DNA from: Rhabditophanes sp. KR3021
Lineage: Eukaryota > Nematoda > Chromadorea > Rhabditida > Alloionematidae
Direction: 5' to 3'
DNA: 64,000 nucleotides
Assembly (NCBI GenBank): GCA_963281155.1
Contig: CAUJLY010000006.1
Coordinates: 4,526,001 to 4,590,000 of the forward strand
Both the position numbers and the translations under genes were made by a program. Within the stretch, counting starts at the first letter, position 1. Each line of letters opens with the position of its first letter. Positions 1 to 11,840 of the stretch are shown piece by piece. Under the pieces are notes generated by a model. It was not told where the DNA came from and did not search any database. It worked only from the letters and a program-made list of their open reading frames with translations.

Positions 1-298
1 ACTTTTATTGTATAAGTTTACTATATTCCTTTTATCTTTGTTTTGTGTAAGTTACCGAATTTTTTTCACAAAAAATAAAACACTGATAACATACAAATTT
101 CACTTGTCGTCCGAAGAAATTTGACATCCGAATGAAATTTAATAATATAATCTGTATACTTAATATAATAATGTCATACGATTATCGCATACAATTAAAG
201 CATTTTCATTTAATTTTTTGATTCATGTATTGATTTAAAATATTGCTAACAAGACTTTCTTACAGATTTTTTTGAATAAACACTCATCGATAAACAAA
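1..298. other. AT-rich 5' flank of the CRK gene
   Basis: No coding signal is visible. The only notable site is a TTTCTTACAG acceptor-like sequence ending at 265, 33 bases before the CRK ATG; it could be a trans-spliced leader acceptor or the end of a 5' UTR intron. Confidence 0.4.
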
Positions 299-1364
299 AT
301 GAATTACTGGGGTCAATTAACAAAAACTGCTCCGCTATTTGATCCCTTCCAATGGAAATTCTACAATTTTGGTGATATAAATCGAGAAGAAGTTGGATCA
401 TTGTTATCAGCTTGTGATGTTGAACCTGGAACTTTTATTTTGCGATCCTCAACTTCACATTGTGGGGGTTATTCGTTGAGTGTTAGGTACATATATAAAT
501 AAAATTATACTTATATTAATCTAATTATTTAGAGTGGAAAAAGAAGGGCCAAATATAATAAAATCATACTTAATCGAAAAAAGCGAAAAGGGCGATGGTA
601 GAATAATGTATAAAGTAAGTGTTATTGAGCATATGGTTAATAAAAGTTTACTGGGATTTTAGTTTGCTGACACTGAAGACTTTTTGGATATTGGATGTTT
701 ATTAGAATACTATAAAAATCATTGCCTGCATAATGTCTATTTGACTCGAAGCTACCCTCGCAAATGTATTGAAAATGTAATTGCATTGTACAAATTTCAT
801 GGAGAACGCAAAACCGACTTACCATTTGAAAAGGAGGAAGTGTTTGATATTATTGACAAGCCGGAAGAAGGGTGGTGGTTAGCTAGAAATGTTCTTGGAA
901 ATTACGGTTATGTTCCCAGTAATTATGTTAAGCAGTATATTATAGGTGAAGATATTAATGCTTACATTTTAAATCATCCCTTGCCATTTGATAATAAAAG
1001 TAGTGGTCAACTTTCTGCCAGATCCTCACTGTTTTCGGATCTCAAAAGACTCAGCAGTGATTCCTCTGGAAATGATAGTTCTAGTAATTTCAGAAACGGA
1101 GGATTTGTGGATATTGAGGAATTTACCAATGTATGTTGTTAATTATCAATTTTAATAATAATGCTTTAGATGAAAGAGCCCATATTAGTTCGTGTGATTG
1201 CAAATCGTATACCAAATGCATACGATAAGGACGCCCTAAGACTCCAAAAAGGGCAGCTTATTAAGATGACAAAAATCAAGCCAAATGGAATGTGCGAAGG
1301 AGAATTAAATAACAAATACGGATGCTTCCCCTTTAGAAACGTTGAAATTACAGCGCGAAAATAA
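299..1364 (+). CDS. ced-2: CRK-family SH2-SH3-SH3 adaptor (CED-2 orthologue)
   Basis: Four exons (299-486, 533-614, 663-1130, 1170-1364) join in phase to 310 residues. The SH2 domain is at about 11-115 with the phosphotyrosine-binding motif FILRSS. The first SH3 lies at about 129-185 (ALYKFHG, EGWWLA, GYVPSNYV), followed by a Ser-rich linker. The second SH3 fills the last exon (VRVIANRIPNAYDKDALRL, then EGELNNKYGCFPF). This order and the atypical C-terminal SH3 are diagnostic of CRK. In C. elegans the CED-2/CED-5/CED-12 module activates Rac for corpse engulfment and cell migration; by inference this protein links phosphotyrosine receptors or scaffolds to a DOCK exchange factor in the cytoplasm. 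The ATG at 299 was chosen because the frame upstream lacks ATG and enters a probable acceptor at 265. Introns are 46, 48 and 39 bp. Nothing looks damaged. Confidence 0.95.
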
Positions 1365-1716
1365 TCAAGATATTAATTCATTTTTTAATATTTAACCGTT
1401 TCTTATTTTTTACATAGTTCGTTTAATTATTAACCACTAAAACAATGTAATTGTTTTGTGGATTGCTTTAGAGAAACAAAATAAATTGCAAACTTTCTTA
1501 ATTAAAGTGTTCATGGATAATTAGACAATTTGATTATTTAATCACCATTTCACAATAATTTTTGCTTTACAAATATAAGGAATGGACTAAAACCAGTTTA
1601 TACGATTCAATGCCAGTTCTTGTCGTTAATATTTCTAGGACCCATAAATTTAATGGTTTAAATTTTGCCTATATAACGAAGCTTCCAGTAATAATTTTTA
1701 CAATTCATTTTTCAGT

Positions 1717-2293
1717 ATGAATCATAGTATTATTGTCATATTCTGTGTTAGTATTTGTTTTATCACCTCTTCACTAGCAACAAATGATTCAACATCTACT
1801 ACAACAGCCTTACCGAATATTACTCCAATTCCAATGGAAAGTTTGAACCCCAGACTCAAAGGTAATCTATTGATAATTGCAGTTAATTAAAAACCCGCCT
1901 TTAGAATTCCGCAGAATTGACCAGAACAAGGATGATAGATTGACTTTCACCGAATATTTACTAGGAGACCGTAGTTACCTGGAGCAACAATCTAGAAACT
2001 ATCATAATCTTGACACCAATGCCGATGGAACTGTAACACGTGAGGAATTCATCACCTTTTTTAAAAAGCAGGACGAGGTTCGTAAGATTCAAGCATTACA
2101 AGCTGATAATTTTTTTAAGCAATTTCAAGGACCAACTCTACTAGATAATGGAGACAACCAGCAACAAGGACCCAACAACGGCTTCAACTTCCCCAACCAA
2201 GGATTGTTTAATTTGAATATACCCCAACAAAACGAAGCCTCTACTAATACGCCTAAAAAAGTTGAGAACAAAGGCTCAGCATCTAGCCAGTAA
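1717..2293 (+). CDS. secreted EF-hand protein
   Basis: Two exons (1717-1861 and 1905-2293, 43 bp intron) give 177 residues. The N-terminus is a signal peptide (MNHSIIVIFCVSICFITSSLA). After a Thr/Ser-rich spacer come two canonical 12-residue calcium loops, DQNKDDRLTFTE and DTNADGTVTREE, then a Gln/Asn-rich tail. The pairing of two EF-hands predicts calcium binding outside the cell or in the secretory pathway. It resembles small secreted EF-hand proteins of nematodes, but I cannot assign an orthologue. TTTTTCAG ends one base before the ATG, typical of a trans-splice acceptor. The gap to the CRK stop is about 350 bp on the same strand and holds no other gene. Confidence 0.85.
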
Positions 2294-4671
2294 CTAATTA
2301 TTTGAAAATTATAGTAGAGTATTTATCCAATTCATTATTCTTCAAGCGACATGTTTTAAAAATATATTATTCGACTAAAATAAATTTGTGTTTATCATTT
2401 GATCTTGTCGAGACAAAGTGATTGGTATGAGCTATCCTACAAATAATTTGAATGTTTGAAAATTTGAAAGTGTAATTTTGTTATTACTTCCTCATTAGTA
2501 TGAAACTAAACTCAACTGATTATAAACACTAAAAGTATGATTAAAATAGAAACAATCCATTTTAAAGGGGACAATAGTTGTGGTTGTATCAACAATTAAC
2601 TTGTTCAAATATAAAAGATTTCTTATCAACATTTTTGTTTTTGAATAACATGTAAAAAATTGTTTTTAGAATTTTAGTGTGATATATTGGCGTGAATGAC
2701 GGCGAATATATTTTTAGAATGTCAAATTAATGCAACTCAAGCCAGATTAATTGACAACAATTTGAAGCGTAAGCCATGGTAATTCAATTTTTACGTATAA
2801 AATATTAGAGATAAAAAAGGTCTAATTTGTAAACTGTTTACTATTTAAATATGACATCTTTCTCCAAATAGCCTACATCATGTAGCTCAAGTAAATATTT
2901 GTGTGTTTTAACGATACCAAAACAAGAAATGTCCATACTTGTATAAAAGAAGATGCCAGCAACTCTTTAAAAGTTGTTATTATAATTATTTTGTTGTTGA
3001 AAGGATAAAATTTAAATGTAATGAATTCATAATACTACAAACTAAGGATGATATTATAATCGCTGTGCTTTAAGTTAGTTCTTTGTGGCGTACGCTCATT
3101 TCTGATGCTTCCTTTTATTAAATAACTAAATTGTCGTTATATTTACCTCAAGATTTTACTCATAGGTTGGGTATGTACAATTACCTATCAGATGATTGAA
3201 AAACTTAAAGTAATCAAAAATAAACATCTCATTTCAAGTAAATCAACGCCTGTTGTTTTGTATTCATTTTTGAATAGCCATCATCATTATTTCTGGACAA
3301 AGGAATAGAAATTATAAAGAGCGATCACAAAGATCATATTTTGACGTCAACTATTTTTTGACAACAAAGATCTTAATATCAAAAGATTAATTAAATATCT
3401 TCCTTGTTCATAAAAAACATAATCATTCCTTTAAGGTCAAAAGCTTATTATCAATCAATTTAAACACTCACATTTTTTTAAAATATATGTAGCCTCATCA
3501 CCAATTGAAACACTTTGACTTTCAAGTATTAAATTAATGTTTAACTACCTCCTAATCATTTTTTAATATTTCTTTATAAGTTAAGTCGATTTAAGACGTT
3601 TGATAATCTTCTTACTTTGAACTAAGCCGATTATTACTTAAAATTACCATCTAATTTATCACGTGTAGGCAATTTTTGATGTTACTTATCTAACTTCAAG
3701 TCACACTCGATGATCATTTTACGCTTACAAAGTACTAATCTTTTGACATAACACATATTTGCCATTCAAAAAAGTGTGATCAAATCTAAAGACCTTTAGT
3801 CAAGCAACTGTATATAATAAGAACTTTTCAGTGCCTTTCAAATGACACTTATGATCAGATGACATTTTTTCCTTGTATTTGAAAATAGTTTCACTCTTAT
3901 ATAAGATTGACATGTACTACGATGTAATGTCATTATACTAAAGCAAAATGTTTCGTTATGCTGGTAATGATTAATGTCGCCACTTTTCAGTAGTTATTAA
4001 GCTGTCTATTGCCATAAAAAAGGTGTCGTATAGAATAAGAAATGCTGATAACACCTTTATGTTAACAATCGTAATTGTCAGGTATCTATTTAATCATACC
4101 ATTTTCTATTCTTTTCAAAGATGAGTTAAATAATTCATTAACCTTTCAGATATCACAGTTGACAATTTTTAGAAAGTGATGTATTTTTATATTTTTACTT
4201 ATTTTTTACATATTTACCAATTTACATTCACACTGAACCTGATAAAAAAGTTCTTAGGCGGAGCAAAGAACACAGAATTTTCTATATAAAACAAACCCAT
4301 GGCCCATTATTCTGTCATTTGTCTTTATGTTTTACTTTACTAAATATGCGTTGCTCCCAAAGCTATATGTATTGCTATTTATAACTCTTTAATCAAACCA
4401 TTCCATAATCAATTCCCAAAAAAAGAGAAGCTGTAGTGTGGCCAGTTTTCTAAATTAAGCTGTTTATTTTTACTGATTAAAAAATGCATCACTTTTAATC
4501 TCGAATGTAATTACTATATATACTATCGTGTCTTATCAAAATTTTTTAACCTTTTCTGTAATTATTTTTTGGGCTTTTTATTCTAGCTTTAAAATATTTA
4601 TAGGCTTTGGACCCTTAATACACCCTTATTCGAGGCTAAAATTCAATAACCTCGCACTCTCCAGTGATAAA
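2294..4671. other. 2.4 kb intergenic region, no gene seen
   Basis: AT-rich sequence between the EF-hand gene and trehalase. I see no open frame with splice signals or codon structure. A TATA-like CTATATAAAA occurs near 4281-4290, shortly before a tiny ORF at 4300 that stops after 14 codons. A hydrophobic open stretch at about 4528-4660 runs in frame into trehalase exon 1 but has no ATG and contains an acceptor-like TTCTAG. Confidence 0.4.
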
Positions 4672-7232
4672 ATGCCTTCCGAAAACAAGCCCGTTTTACA
4701 AATGTTTGATAATTTGGATGTTTCTCCAGGTAAGTATTTAGTATATATTTACTTGACTTATTAAAATGTCGCAGTATTTTAACATGCATTGTTTAAGAAT
4801 GTATGCCTGTAAAATAACATGAACAACTTTTGTTTTTTTTAAAATACATCGTGACGTCTCTATTTAGAAAAATACTTACGCTGACGGACGTATATTTTTG
4901 GCATTGTATTTTTAAAGCTGGCTTGATTATCATGTAGTTTAATTTGAAAGTATATATTTTATTGGCACATGTCTATTTTACTAGATGTAATCATAATTAT
5001 ATGCTGCTATGATTATTGATTATAATGGTATCAGACATATATTCTTTAAAATAGTAAACAAAAAAGCTTTGAGTATCGAAAAAAGCCTTAAACAAATTGA
5101 ATGCATATGGAACAATATTAACACACATTGTTTTATTTCAGATTTTACCAAAGGAACAGACTTATTGGATATCAATCAAAACCTAGACGGACTCACATTA
5201 CACAATAGAGAAGTGATCAAGACTGTTTTCGAAGAGCCATCGGTCATCAAAGGAATAATATACAACGACATGCGCTTTAACATTTACTGTACAGGCAGTT
5301 TGCTTGATTCCGTCCAAAAGTTCCGTTTATTCAAAGACTGCAAACATTTCGTTGATATGCCCCTTAAAGAAGATGCTGGTAAGTGATGACATTTGTTGTC
5401 ATTTATAATATATTTTTAGCCGTCGTTTTTAATAAATGGACCAAACTTGTTTTGAACTCTGGCGATATAATCGAAAAAGCAGCTGTGGAAACTTTTGTTA
5501 GAGAAAATTTTGATGAACCAGGAGTTGAATTGGAACATCATATTCCTACTGACTTCAATATTATTGGAGAAAATTTGAAGCAAATCATCGACAGCGACTA
5601 CAGAAACTGGGCTCTCAATTTACATTCTCGTTGGCCATCTCTTTGCAGAAAGGTAAAACAAACAGTATTGGATAATGTTGAGAGATACTCTTTAATTGCA
5701 TTACCAAATCCATTTGTTGTACCTGGTGGGAGATTCAATGAAATCTATTATTGTATGTTTAAAAGCACAAACATTGTGGTAGAAATAGTATAACATATGA
5801 GACATTATGAGAGAATGAAAGTAAATATGATGTTTACTATTATGGAAATGATAATTACGTAATTTTTGCACAGATAATTAATTTTAATTATTATTTTATT
5901 AATAGTAAAACAAAAATGAGATATTATTATGACCATTTTTTAACCTTTTATTTGTAGGGGACAGCTTCTTCATCATTAAGGGTTTACTTGCCAGCAAAAT
6001 GTTTAAAACTGTTCGTAATATGATCGACAACATGGGTTTCATGATTGATGAGTTTGGATTTATTCCAAATGGAAACAGAGTTTATTATCTTAACAGATCA
6101 CAGCCACCTTTGATGAGTTGGTGCATTGATGCTTACTACAAGGAAACTGGTGATTTAGAGTATGCGGAAAAAGCATTACCTTGGATTGAAAAGGAACTTG
6201 TATTTTTTAGAAACAATAGATCCGTTCAACTAGAAGGATGGAAAAGTCATCTATACAGATTCCAAGTGAACGTTGATACACCAAGACCAGAAAGTTACAG
6301 AGAGGACATTGAAACTTCTGATCATTGCACAGACCTAAAAACAAGGCAAAATCTCTGGGGGGAAAATCGCAGCCGCTGCTGAAAGTGGAAGGGATTTTAG
6401 TTCGAGATGGTTTTCAAAACAAGGTGACTATGCAAACAGATTACAAGGAATCCGTACCAGTCAAGTGTTGCCTGTTGACCTGAATGCCATTATTGTGTTA
6501 AATCTTAACATCGCTTCAGAAATTAACGAAGCATTAGGAAACTATGAAAAGGCAGAAAGATTTAGACAGGAAAGAGATGCTTTGAAAGATATGGTTCATG
6601 AAATCTTATGGAATGCAGATTTGGGATCATGGTTTGACTATGATCTAGAAAACAAACACCCAATCTTGACATATTTTGATACTAATTTCTTCCCCCTTGT
6701 TACTGGTTGCAGATTAAATGAAAGCGAATTGAGTCAACTTGTGAGCTATATTTCGAAGAATGGGCTTCTCAAATTCCCAGGAGGTATTCCAACCTCCCTC
6801 GTTGACAGCGGTGAGCAATGGGACTTCCCAAACGCATGGGCTCCAACTACCTGGGTATTGGTTGAAGGTCTACGTATTCATAACCAGCATGAAATGGCTA
6901 AAGAAATTGCTGACAAATGGTTGAAGAAAAACTATATTGTGTGGAAAGATACTGATGGAAAGATGTTTGAAAAATATAATGTAACAACTTCCTGTGCTAA
7001 AAATATTGCCGGTGGGGGTGAATATGAAATCCAAGAAGGATTTGGATGGACCAATGGAGTAATTTTGGATCTTTTGATGAAATATAAGGATGAGGCTAAG
7101 TATGAAATTGAAGAGAATCAATGCAAAGCTTGTGATTGCCGCAAATCATCCATTATTATTGACAATAGAGATATGTCATTCCTTGAAAAAGCTCTCGGTG
7201 CAGGTGAAATTTTACCAATCTTGGCGTTATGA
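4672..7232 (+). CDS. trehalase, GH37 (one frame break)
   Basis: Hydrolyses trehalose to two glucoses. Exons are 4672-4729, 5142-5378, 5420-5752 and 5958-7232. Conserved GH37 features are YCTGSLLDSVQ near the N-terminus, signature 1 PGGRFNEIYYWD across the 5752/5958 junction, signature 2 QWDFPNAWAP near residue 495, and GGGEYEIQEGFGWTNG near 561 with the catalytic base Glu. The catalytic acid Asp region reads AESGRDFSSRW, where the family normally has Trp before the Asp. The frame breaks at a run of six G (6357-6362): dropping one G restores an uninterrupted 633-residue protein of normal length. The tail after the catalytic domain has a Cys-rich CKACDC. The start at 4672 follows an acceptor-like CTCCAG; no clear signal peptide is in this model, so an upstream exon may exist. 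The frame break may be an assembly error or an early pseudogene. Confidence 0.9.
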
Positions 7233-8389
7233 CCATTGTCTTAAATAACTATTTGTAATTTCGCAACCTTCTTGCATTTGTACATAAATGCTGGCGATTA
7301 TTATTTTTTATGTTTTTAAACGGCTTTGATACATTTATCAAAATACAATTAATATATTTATCCGTGTATTGTTAGTTACTACAAAATAAAAGGATAACCT
7401 TTACAGTTTAATCAAGTTTCTATTGTTTCATAAAATAATTAAGGTTTTCATTGTCTCATTTAAGTTTAAATAGCTTTTAGTCATGTTTCTATTGTTTTTT
7501 AAGTGAAATGATTCAGTTTTTAATTTACAATTCTATCAATGCCTATAATGTTCTATTAAATAATGTGAAATTGTTTGGCTTCTCAATACCTCTCTTGATA
7601 ACTTCTACAATTATAAATATGTTTTACTTTCCTTTGCATAATATGAAATAATTTAGTTTTTCAACATCTGATTTGATTTTTTAGTTAATAACAACAACAA
7701 AATCTGTTGAGTTAAAAGGGATAAATACTTCAAAGAGTTGATGCTTTCTCAAAAAAGTCTGCTATCAATTGTTAGGCCATTTGCTTTTACAGTAAACATT
7801 TTTAAAAAAACTAGAAGTGATTGGTTGTACTTTCTTTGTCATGTCTAGTAAAAAGAAATATTGCCCATTTGTACCAGGAAACGTAAGTTAAAACATGTGA
7901 ACTAGTTATGTATGACCATGATCAGATGTCGAGGTAATTACTAATAAGATGTGATAAAACAATTGCTTTATCTCAAGTTATAATGCAGTGCATTTAAAAA
8001 ATATATAATTTATAGTTTATGAAGAGTAGCTTCACTATTCAATATTGTCAACAAAAAAGTTGATATATAGCTGATGAGCTTTTCGTCTATAAGATGATGT
8101 TAAGAGATTTTAAAACGTGAGTGCAATACTTTATAGCATATATCTTTTAGTAGATTTGCTCAGATATACGTTAAAATACATTTGAATCGGCAGTATATTG
8201 TTAGTGTTAGCATTATTGAACATTCACAATATATCATATCTTTATTCTTTAAACTTTTAATTGTCTTTAATAAAATTGATGTAATTTTCGTTTATTTTAT
8301 GGTTTTTATTAACCTTTTAACTTTATTTTACATTTTAGCTTCACATATTTTACTTATTCACATTATTATTTTGATTGTTAAAACTCAAA
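7233..8389. other. 1.2 kb intergenic, no gene seen
   Basis: AT-rich sequence between trehalase and the LRR gene. The open frame at 8182-8409 is low-complexity hydrophobic AT sequence overlapping the LRR start and has no support. Confidence 0.4.
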
Positions 8390-10062
8390 ATGGTAAAAAC
8401 CTTGTATGATATTGCTTTGGGAAACGTTTGCAAGGCTTATATTTGCGGGGATTTAACATTATTGCCCGATCAATGCAAACAAAGATTGCTAGAATTCTTT
8501 TGTTCTCATGATCAGTAAGTACATTTGATTTAAGTATCATATCATATTTCTAGGTTTCAAAATGCTGACTGCCAGGCATTGATTCAAAGCCCTGATTTTG
8601 GTGTAAATCTTACAGAATTGTCCTTTTATCTTAGTGATCAAGTTAACGACAATCTATTGTTTAATTTAGTGCAAAACAATGATAAGATAGATAAAATTAA
8701 ATTAACATTGTGTCCCAATATAAATAACGAGGTGAGGAATGATTTAATAAAACTTTAAATATATTTCAAAATAATTTAGGGAATTCAAGCAATTACTCTT
8801 AATCAACCCAATCTCCAAATTCTTGAGCTTCGTAGTCTTCAAAAACTAACTAGTGAAGCTTTCATTAACGTCAAATCACAATACCTTCACACGGTCGATT
8901 TAAGTGGCTGTAAAAATGTAATTTATAGCAAACAAGTTTTAGTAAATATATTATTTAGATTTCTTCTGATGGTATTTATCATCTTGTTTATAATAATCCA
9001 AATATCTCAAAAATGTATTTAAACAACTGCACTGCAATTGATGATCAAGCCCTTTATGACATTGCTCAAAACTTGGGTGAAAGATTAGACGTATTAGAAT
9101 TGGATTTCTTGTCAAATATGGAGGATCCCGCAACGTCTCTTTTGAATTTGTCACAACATTGCCCGAATATTTCTCAATTGTCATTGTGTCGATTTTTTGA
9201 ATTACCAGATGAAGAAAACCCAAGAGAATGGACAATTGAAGGTTTAGAATTACGTGAAGTGGATTTATATGGAAATTACTTTTTCTGTTTTCCAAATTTA
9301 CCCCAAACACTTACTACCCTTCGTTTGTCAGTGTGTGGCGATGAAAACGGAGAAAATTTAGTAATGAAACTTCTCGATTTTCCTTTCCTTTCAAACATTC
9401 ATTTACAATTAAATTGCGAAGAAGTAAGTAATGCAGCAATTGAACAATCGAATAGATTTTTGAATATATTTATTGCTGCCCTAGGTTCAAAAATTACAAA
9501 ACTTCAAGTGTCATTAGATAGAATTTATGACAGTGTGCTTATATTAATTACGAAAAACATTCCGAAAATGACTGATTTGGCTTTGAATGTTAAACACATC
9601 AATTCCTTATATTTGGAGAAATTTTTCGCCACCACCAATAGAAGTGCTATCTCACGTTTGAAGTCACTAAAACTGTGTCGTTTAAGAATTTCCTATCGTG
9701 CTCTTTTTGCAATTGCCAGAAATGCCAAGCAAATAGTAGAATTTGAAGCCTCTCACATGTTATCTGTGGATGACAGATTTCTTTTAATTCTCGCTCAAAA
9801 TAGCCGCAACCTCAAAACCATTAACTTTAACGGCTGCAAGTGGGTTACTGATAAAGGTTTAAGCGCTTTAGCGAGAAATTGTCAATTAACAGAGGTTAGA
9901 ATTAGAGCGACTTCATGCACAGACAAATGTATTTATTTACTGGCACAATTTTGCCCTGGAATTGAGTGGATTGCTTATTCCGATTTCTCAGGAAAGCCAA
10001 AGTTTAGTGATAAAGCCCTTCAAAAATTAAAAGACGCCTGCATTCAAAGAGTTATTTGTTAA
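8390..10062 (+). CDS. leucine-rich repeat protein, AMN1/FBXL-like
   Basis: Four exons (8390-8514, 8554-8731, 8780-8917, 8959-10062) give 514 residues in consistent phase. The protein is a run of Cys-containing leucine-rich repeats of the F-box/AMN1 type, for example LQILELRSLQKLT, LHTVDLSGCKNISSDGIYHL, LKTINFNGCKWVTDKGLSAL and LTEVRIRATSCTDKCIYLL. I do not see a clear F-box at the N-terminus (MVKTLYDIALGNVCKAYICG), although a divergent one in the first 40 residues is possible. Family members are substrate receptors of SCF ubiquitin ligases or mitotic-exit regulators like AMN1; the specific function here is unknown. The four residues CKNI/CKWV at repeat starts support the Cys-containing subtype. 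No frame damage. Confidence 0.8.
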
Positions 10063-10557
10063 TTCATTTAAGCGATTGATGGGAGCCTATTTAATATATT
10101 GTTTTGACACAACATCATCCATTATGATAATATTTTGATAACATTCTGCTTGGATATCGATAAGGATATCATAATAAATTCATACTAAATAATTACTGTT
10201 TTTATTTACAAACTGATGATAATAACAAGTAATCTCTTTTCCAGTGTTTTTTACCATCGACGACACCACATCTCCAAACAACTATCCAGTGCTGTCTTGA
10301 CTACTACACCAACACATCACATGTCTTTATGGAACTTTTTTTCACTGCGCCCAGCATGTCTTGTTGACAATTCTATCTATACATTCTCGCGTTCTGTGTC
10401 TTTCCTCAACTAAGTGTTCAATAACATTGTTGAATATAGTTTTACTTCAAAATAACCACCTCTATCCGTACTTTTTTTAGAATCAACTAATTAAATCATC
10501 CTAATTTATACTAGAGCAAATCTCTTTACCTTTCTACCGCAGTAAAATATCTCTACG
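10063..10557. other. 0.5 kb intergenic and 5' flank of the TOM1-like gene
   Basis: Pyrimidine-rich stretches at 10240-10410, no supported gene. A TTTCTACCGCAG acceptor-like site ends at 10542, 15 bases before the next ATG. Confidence 0.35.
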
Positions 10558-11721
10558 ATGCAAGTAAGTTGTGGTCATTAATTTGAATATTAATTGTCTT
10601 ATTTTAGCAGCCAAGTAACATCCAAGACCACGTTGTCAATGCAGTTGACACTGCTAAAGAAGTTGCAGCCAACAGTATTGAATTGCTGTCTAATTTTTTT
10701 CAAGGAAATCCATATGAGACATACGTAGGGAAGAAAATTGAAAGTGCGACGGACGGTGCTATTCAATCCACCGAAAATTGGGTTGCCTTTATTGACATCT
10801 GTGATACGATCAATAATGTCCAGGATGAAGAGAAAAATGCTATTAGAGCAATTAAAAAACGCTTGCAAACTGAGATGGGCAAAAACAACATCAGCGTTAT
10901 TTATACCCTCACCTTACTCGAAACATGTGTCAAAAATTGCAATAAATCTTTTAGAATACTAACTTGTTCAAAGGATTTTGTTAACGAATTGATCCGATTA
11001 ATTGGACCAAAGTTCGATGCACCACAAGCTATTCAAGAGAAGGTCTTGTACTTGATTGAATCATGGGCTGAAGCCTTCAAAGCTGACTCTGACTTTAAAG
11101 ATGTTCTCGAAATTTACACAGACCTCAAAAATAAGGGAGTTCAATTTTCCAGAAAGCAACTTCCAAAATTTAGTTCCAATTAATACGCCTGCTGCCGTAA
11201 GTTTCTTAATATCGTGTTTATATATGTTCGGTGTTGTTTAGAGTGTTGTAACACCAAATTCATCAACATTGCAGGGTGAAAATCAAGATGAAAGCCAAAG
11301 CCGGGGCGAAGAATTATCAAAATTGCGAAAGGAATTGGATATCGTTATGACTAACATCAATGTTTTCCAAGATCTCCTCCGCCAACTTGTCCCAAATGAA
11401 GAAAAAGAAGATGAGTTTGAGTTTCTTAACGAATTACATGGAACTTTGCAAGAAATGCATAGACGAATAGTTGTTTTGATTCAAAGTGTTACTCAAAGTA
11501 TGATCTTTAGTGAACTTTTGACCATCAATGATGAATTGACAGCATCATTTTCTAAATACGATCGTTACCTTGTTAATCGTGACATAAAGAAAATTCAAAA
11601 AGACGAGGAAACAACAACACCAGCCCCACCGGCAGAACATCAAATTATTGCCGATTTAGCTGATATAAATCTTAATGAAAGCAAGCCACTTTTAAATACC
11701 GATTCAACCGAAAATAAGTAA
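10558..11721 (+). CDS. TOM1-like VHS-GAT endosomal sorting protein (one frame break)
   Basis: Exons 10558-10563 (only ATG CAA), 10608-11196 and 11242-11721. The VHS domain covers about residues 40-165: GKKIESATDGAIQSTENW, FIDICDTIN, LLETCVKNC and SWAEAFKADSDF match TOM1. The GAT domain lies in the last exon (LDIVMTNINVFQDLL ... ELLTINDELTASFSKYDRY). TOM1-type proteins bind ubiquitin, TOLLIP and clathrin on endosomes to sort ubiquitinated cargo. The frame breaks at the run of four T around 11150: with three T the protein continues as QFPESNFQNLVPINTP, which aligns with the family sequence after VHS, and the corrected length is 357 residues. No intron of a legal size explains this, so a one-base insertion (probably assembly) is the best reading. 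Confidence 0.88.
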
Positions 11722-11840
11722 ACGCAAAATGTATTTTAAGTCATCTTTATAATCTTCAAATCAAAATATTCAAATATAATTAACTTATTACAAAGATTTG
11801 CTTCTGCTTAAAAATTTCCTTCAGATTATTGCTAAACATT

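Noticed and set aside
4528..4671. In-frame upstream extension of trehalase
   Set aside because: No ATG, contains an acceptor-like TTCTAG; may be 5' UTR or intron. The ATG at 4672 was preferred.
8182..8409. 75-codon hydrophobic ORF upstream of the LRR gene
   Set aside because: AT-biased Ile/Leu/Phe run, non-ATG start, overlaps the LRR start codon in another frame.
10216..10413. 65-codon ORF before the TOM1-like gene
   Set aside because: Pyrimidine-rich promoter-like sequence with non-coding codon pattern.
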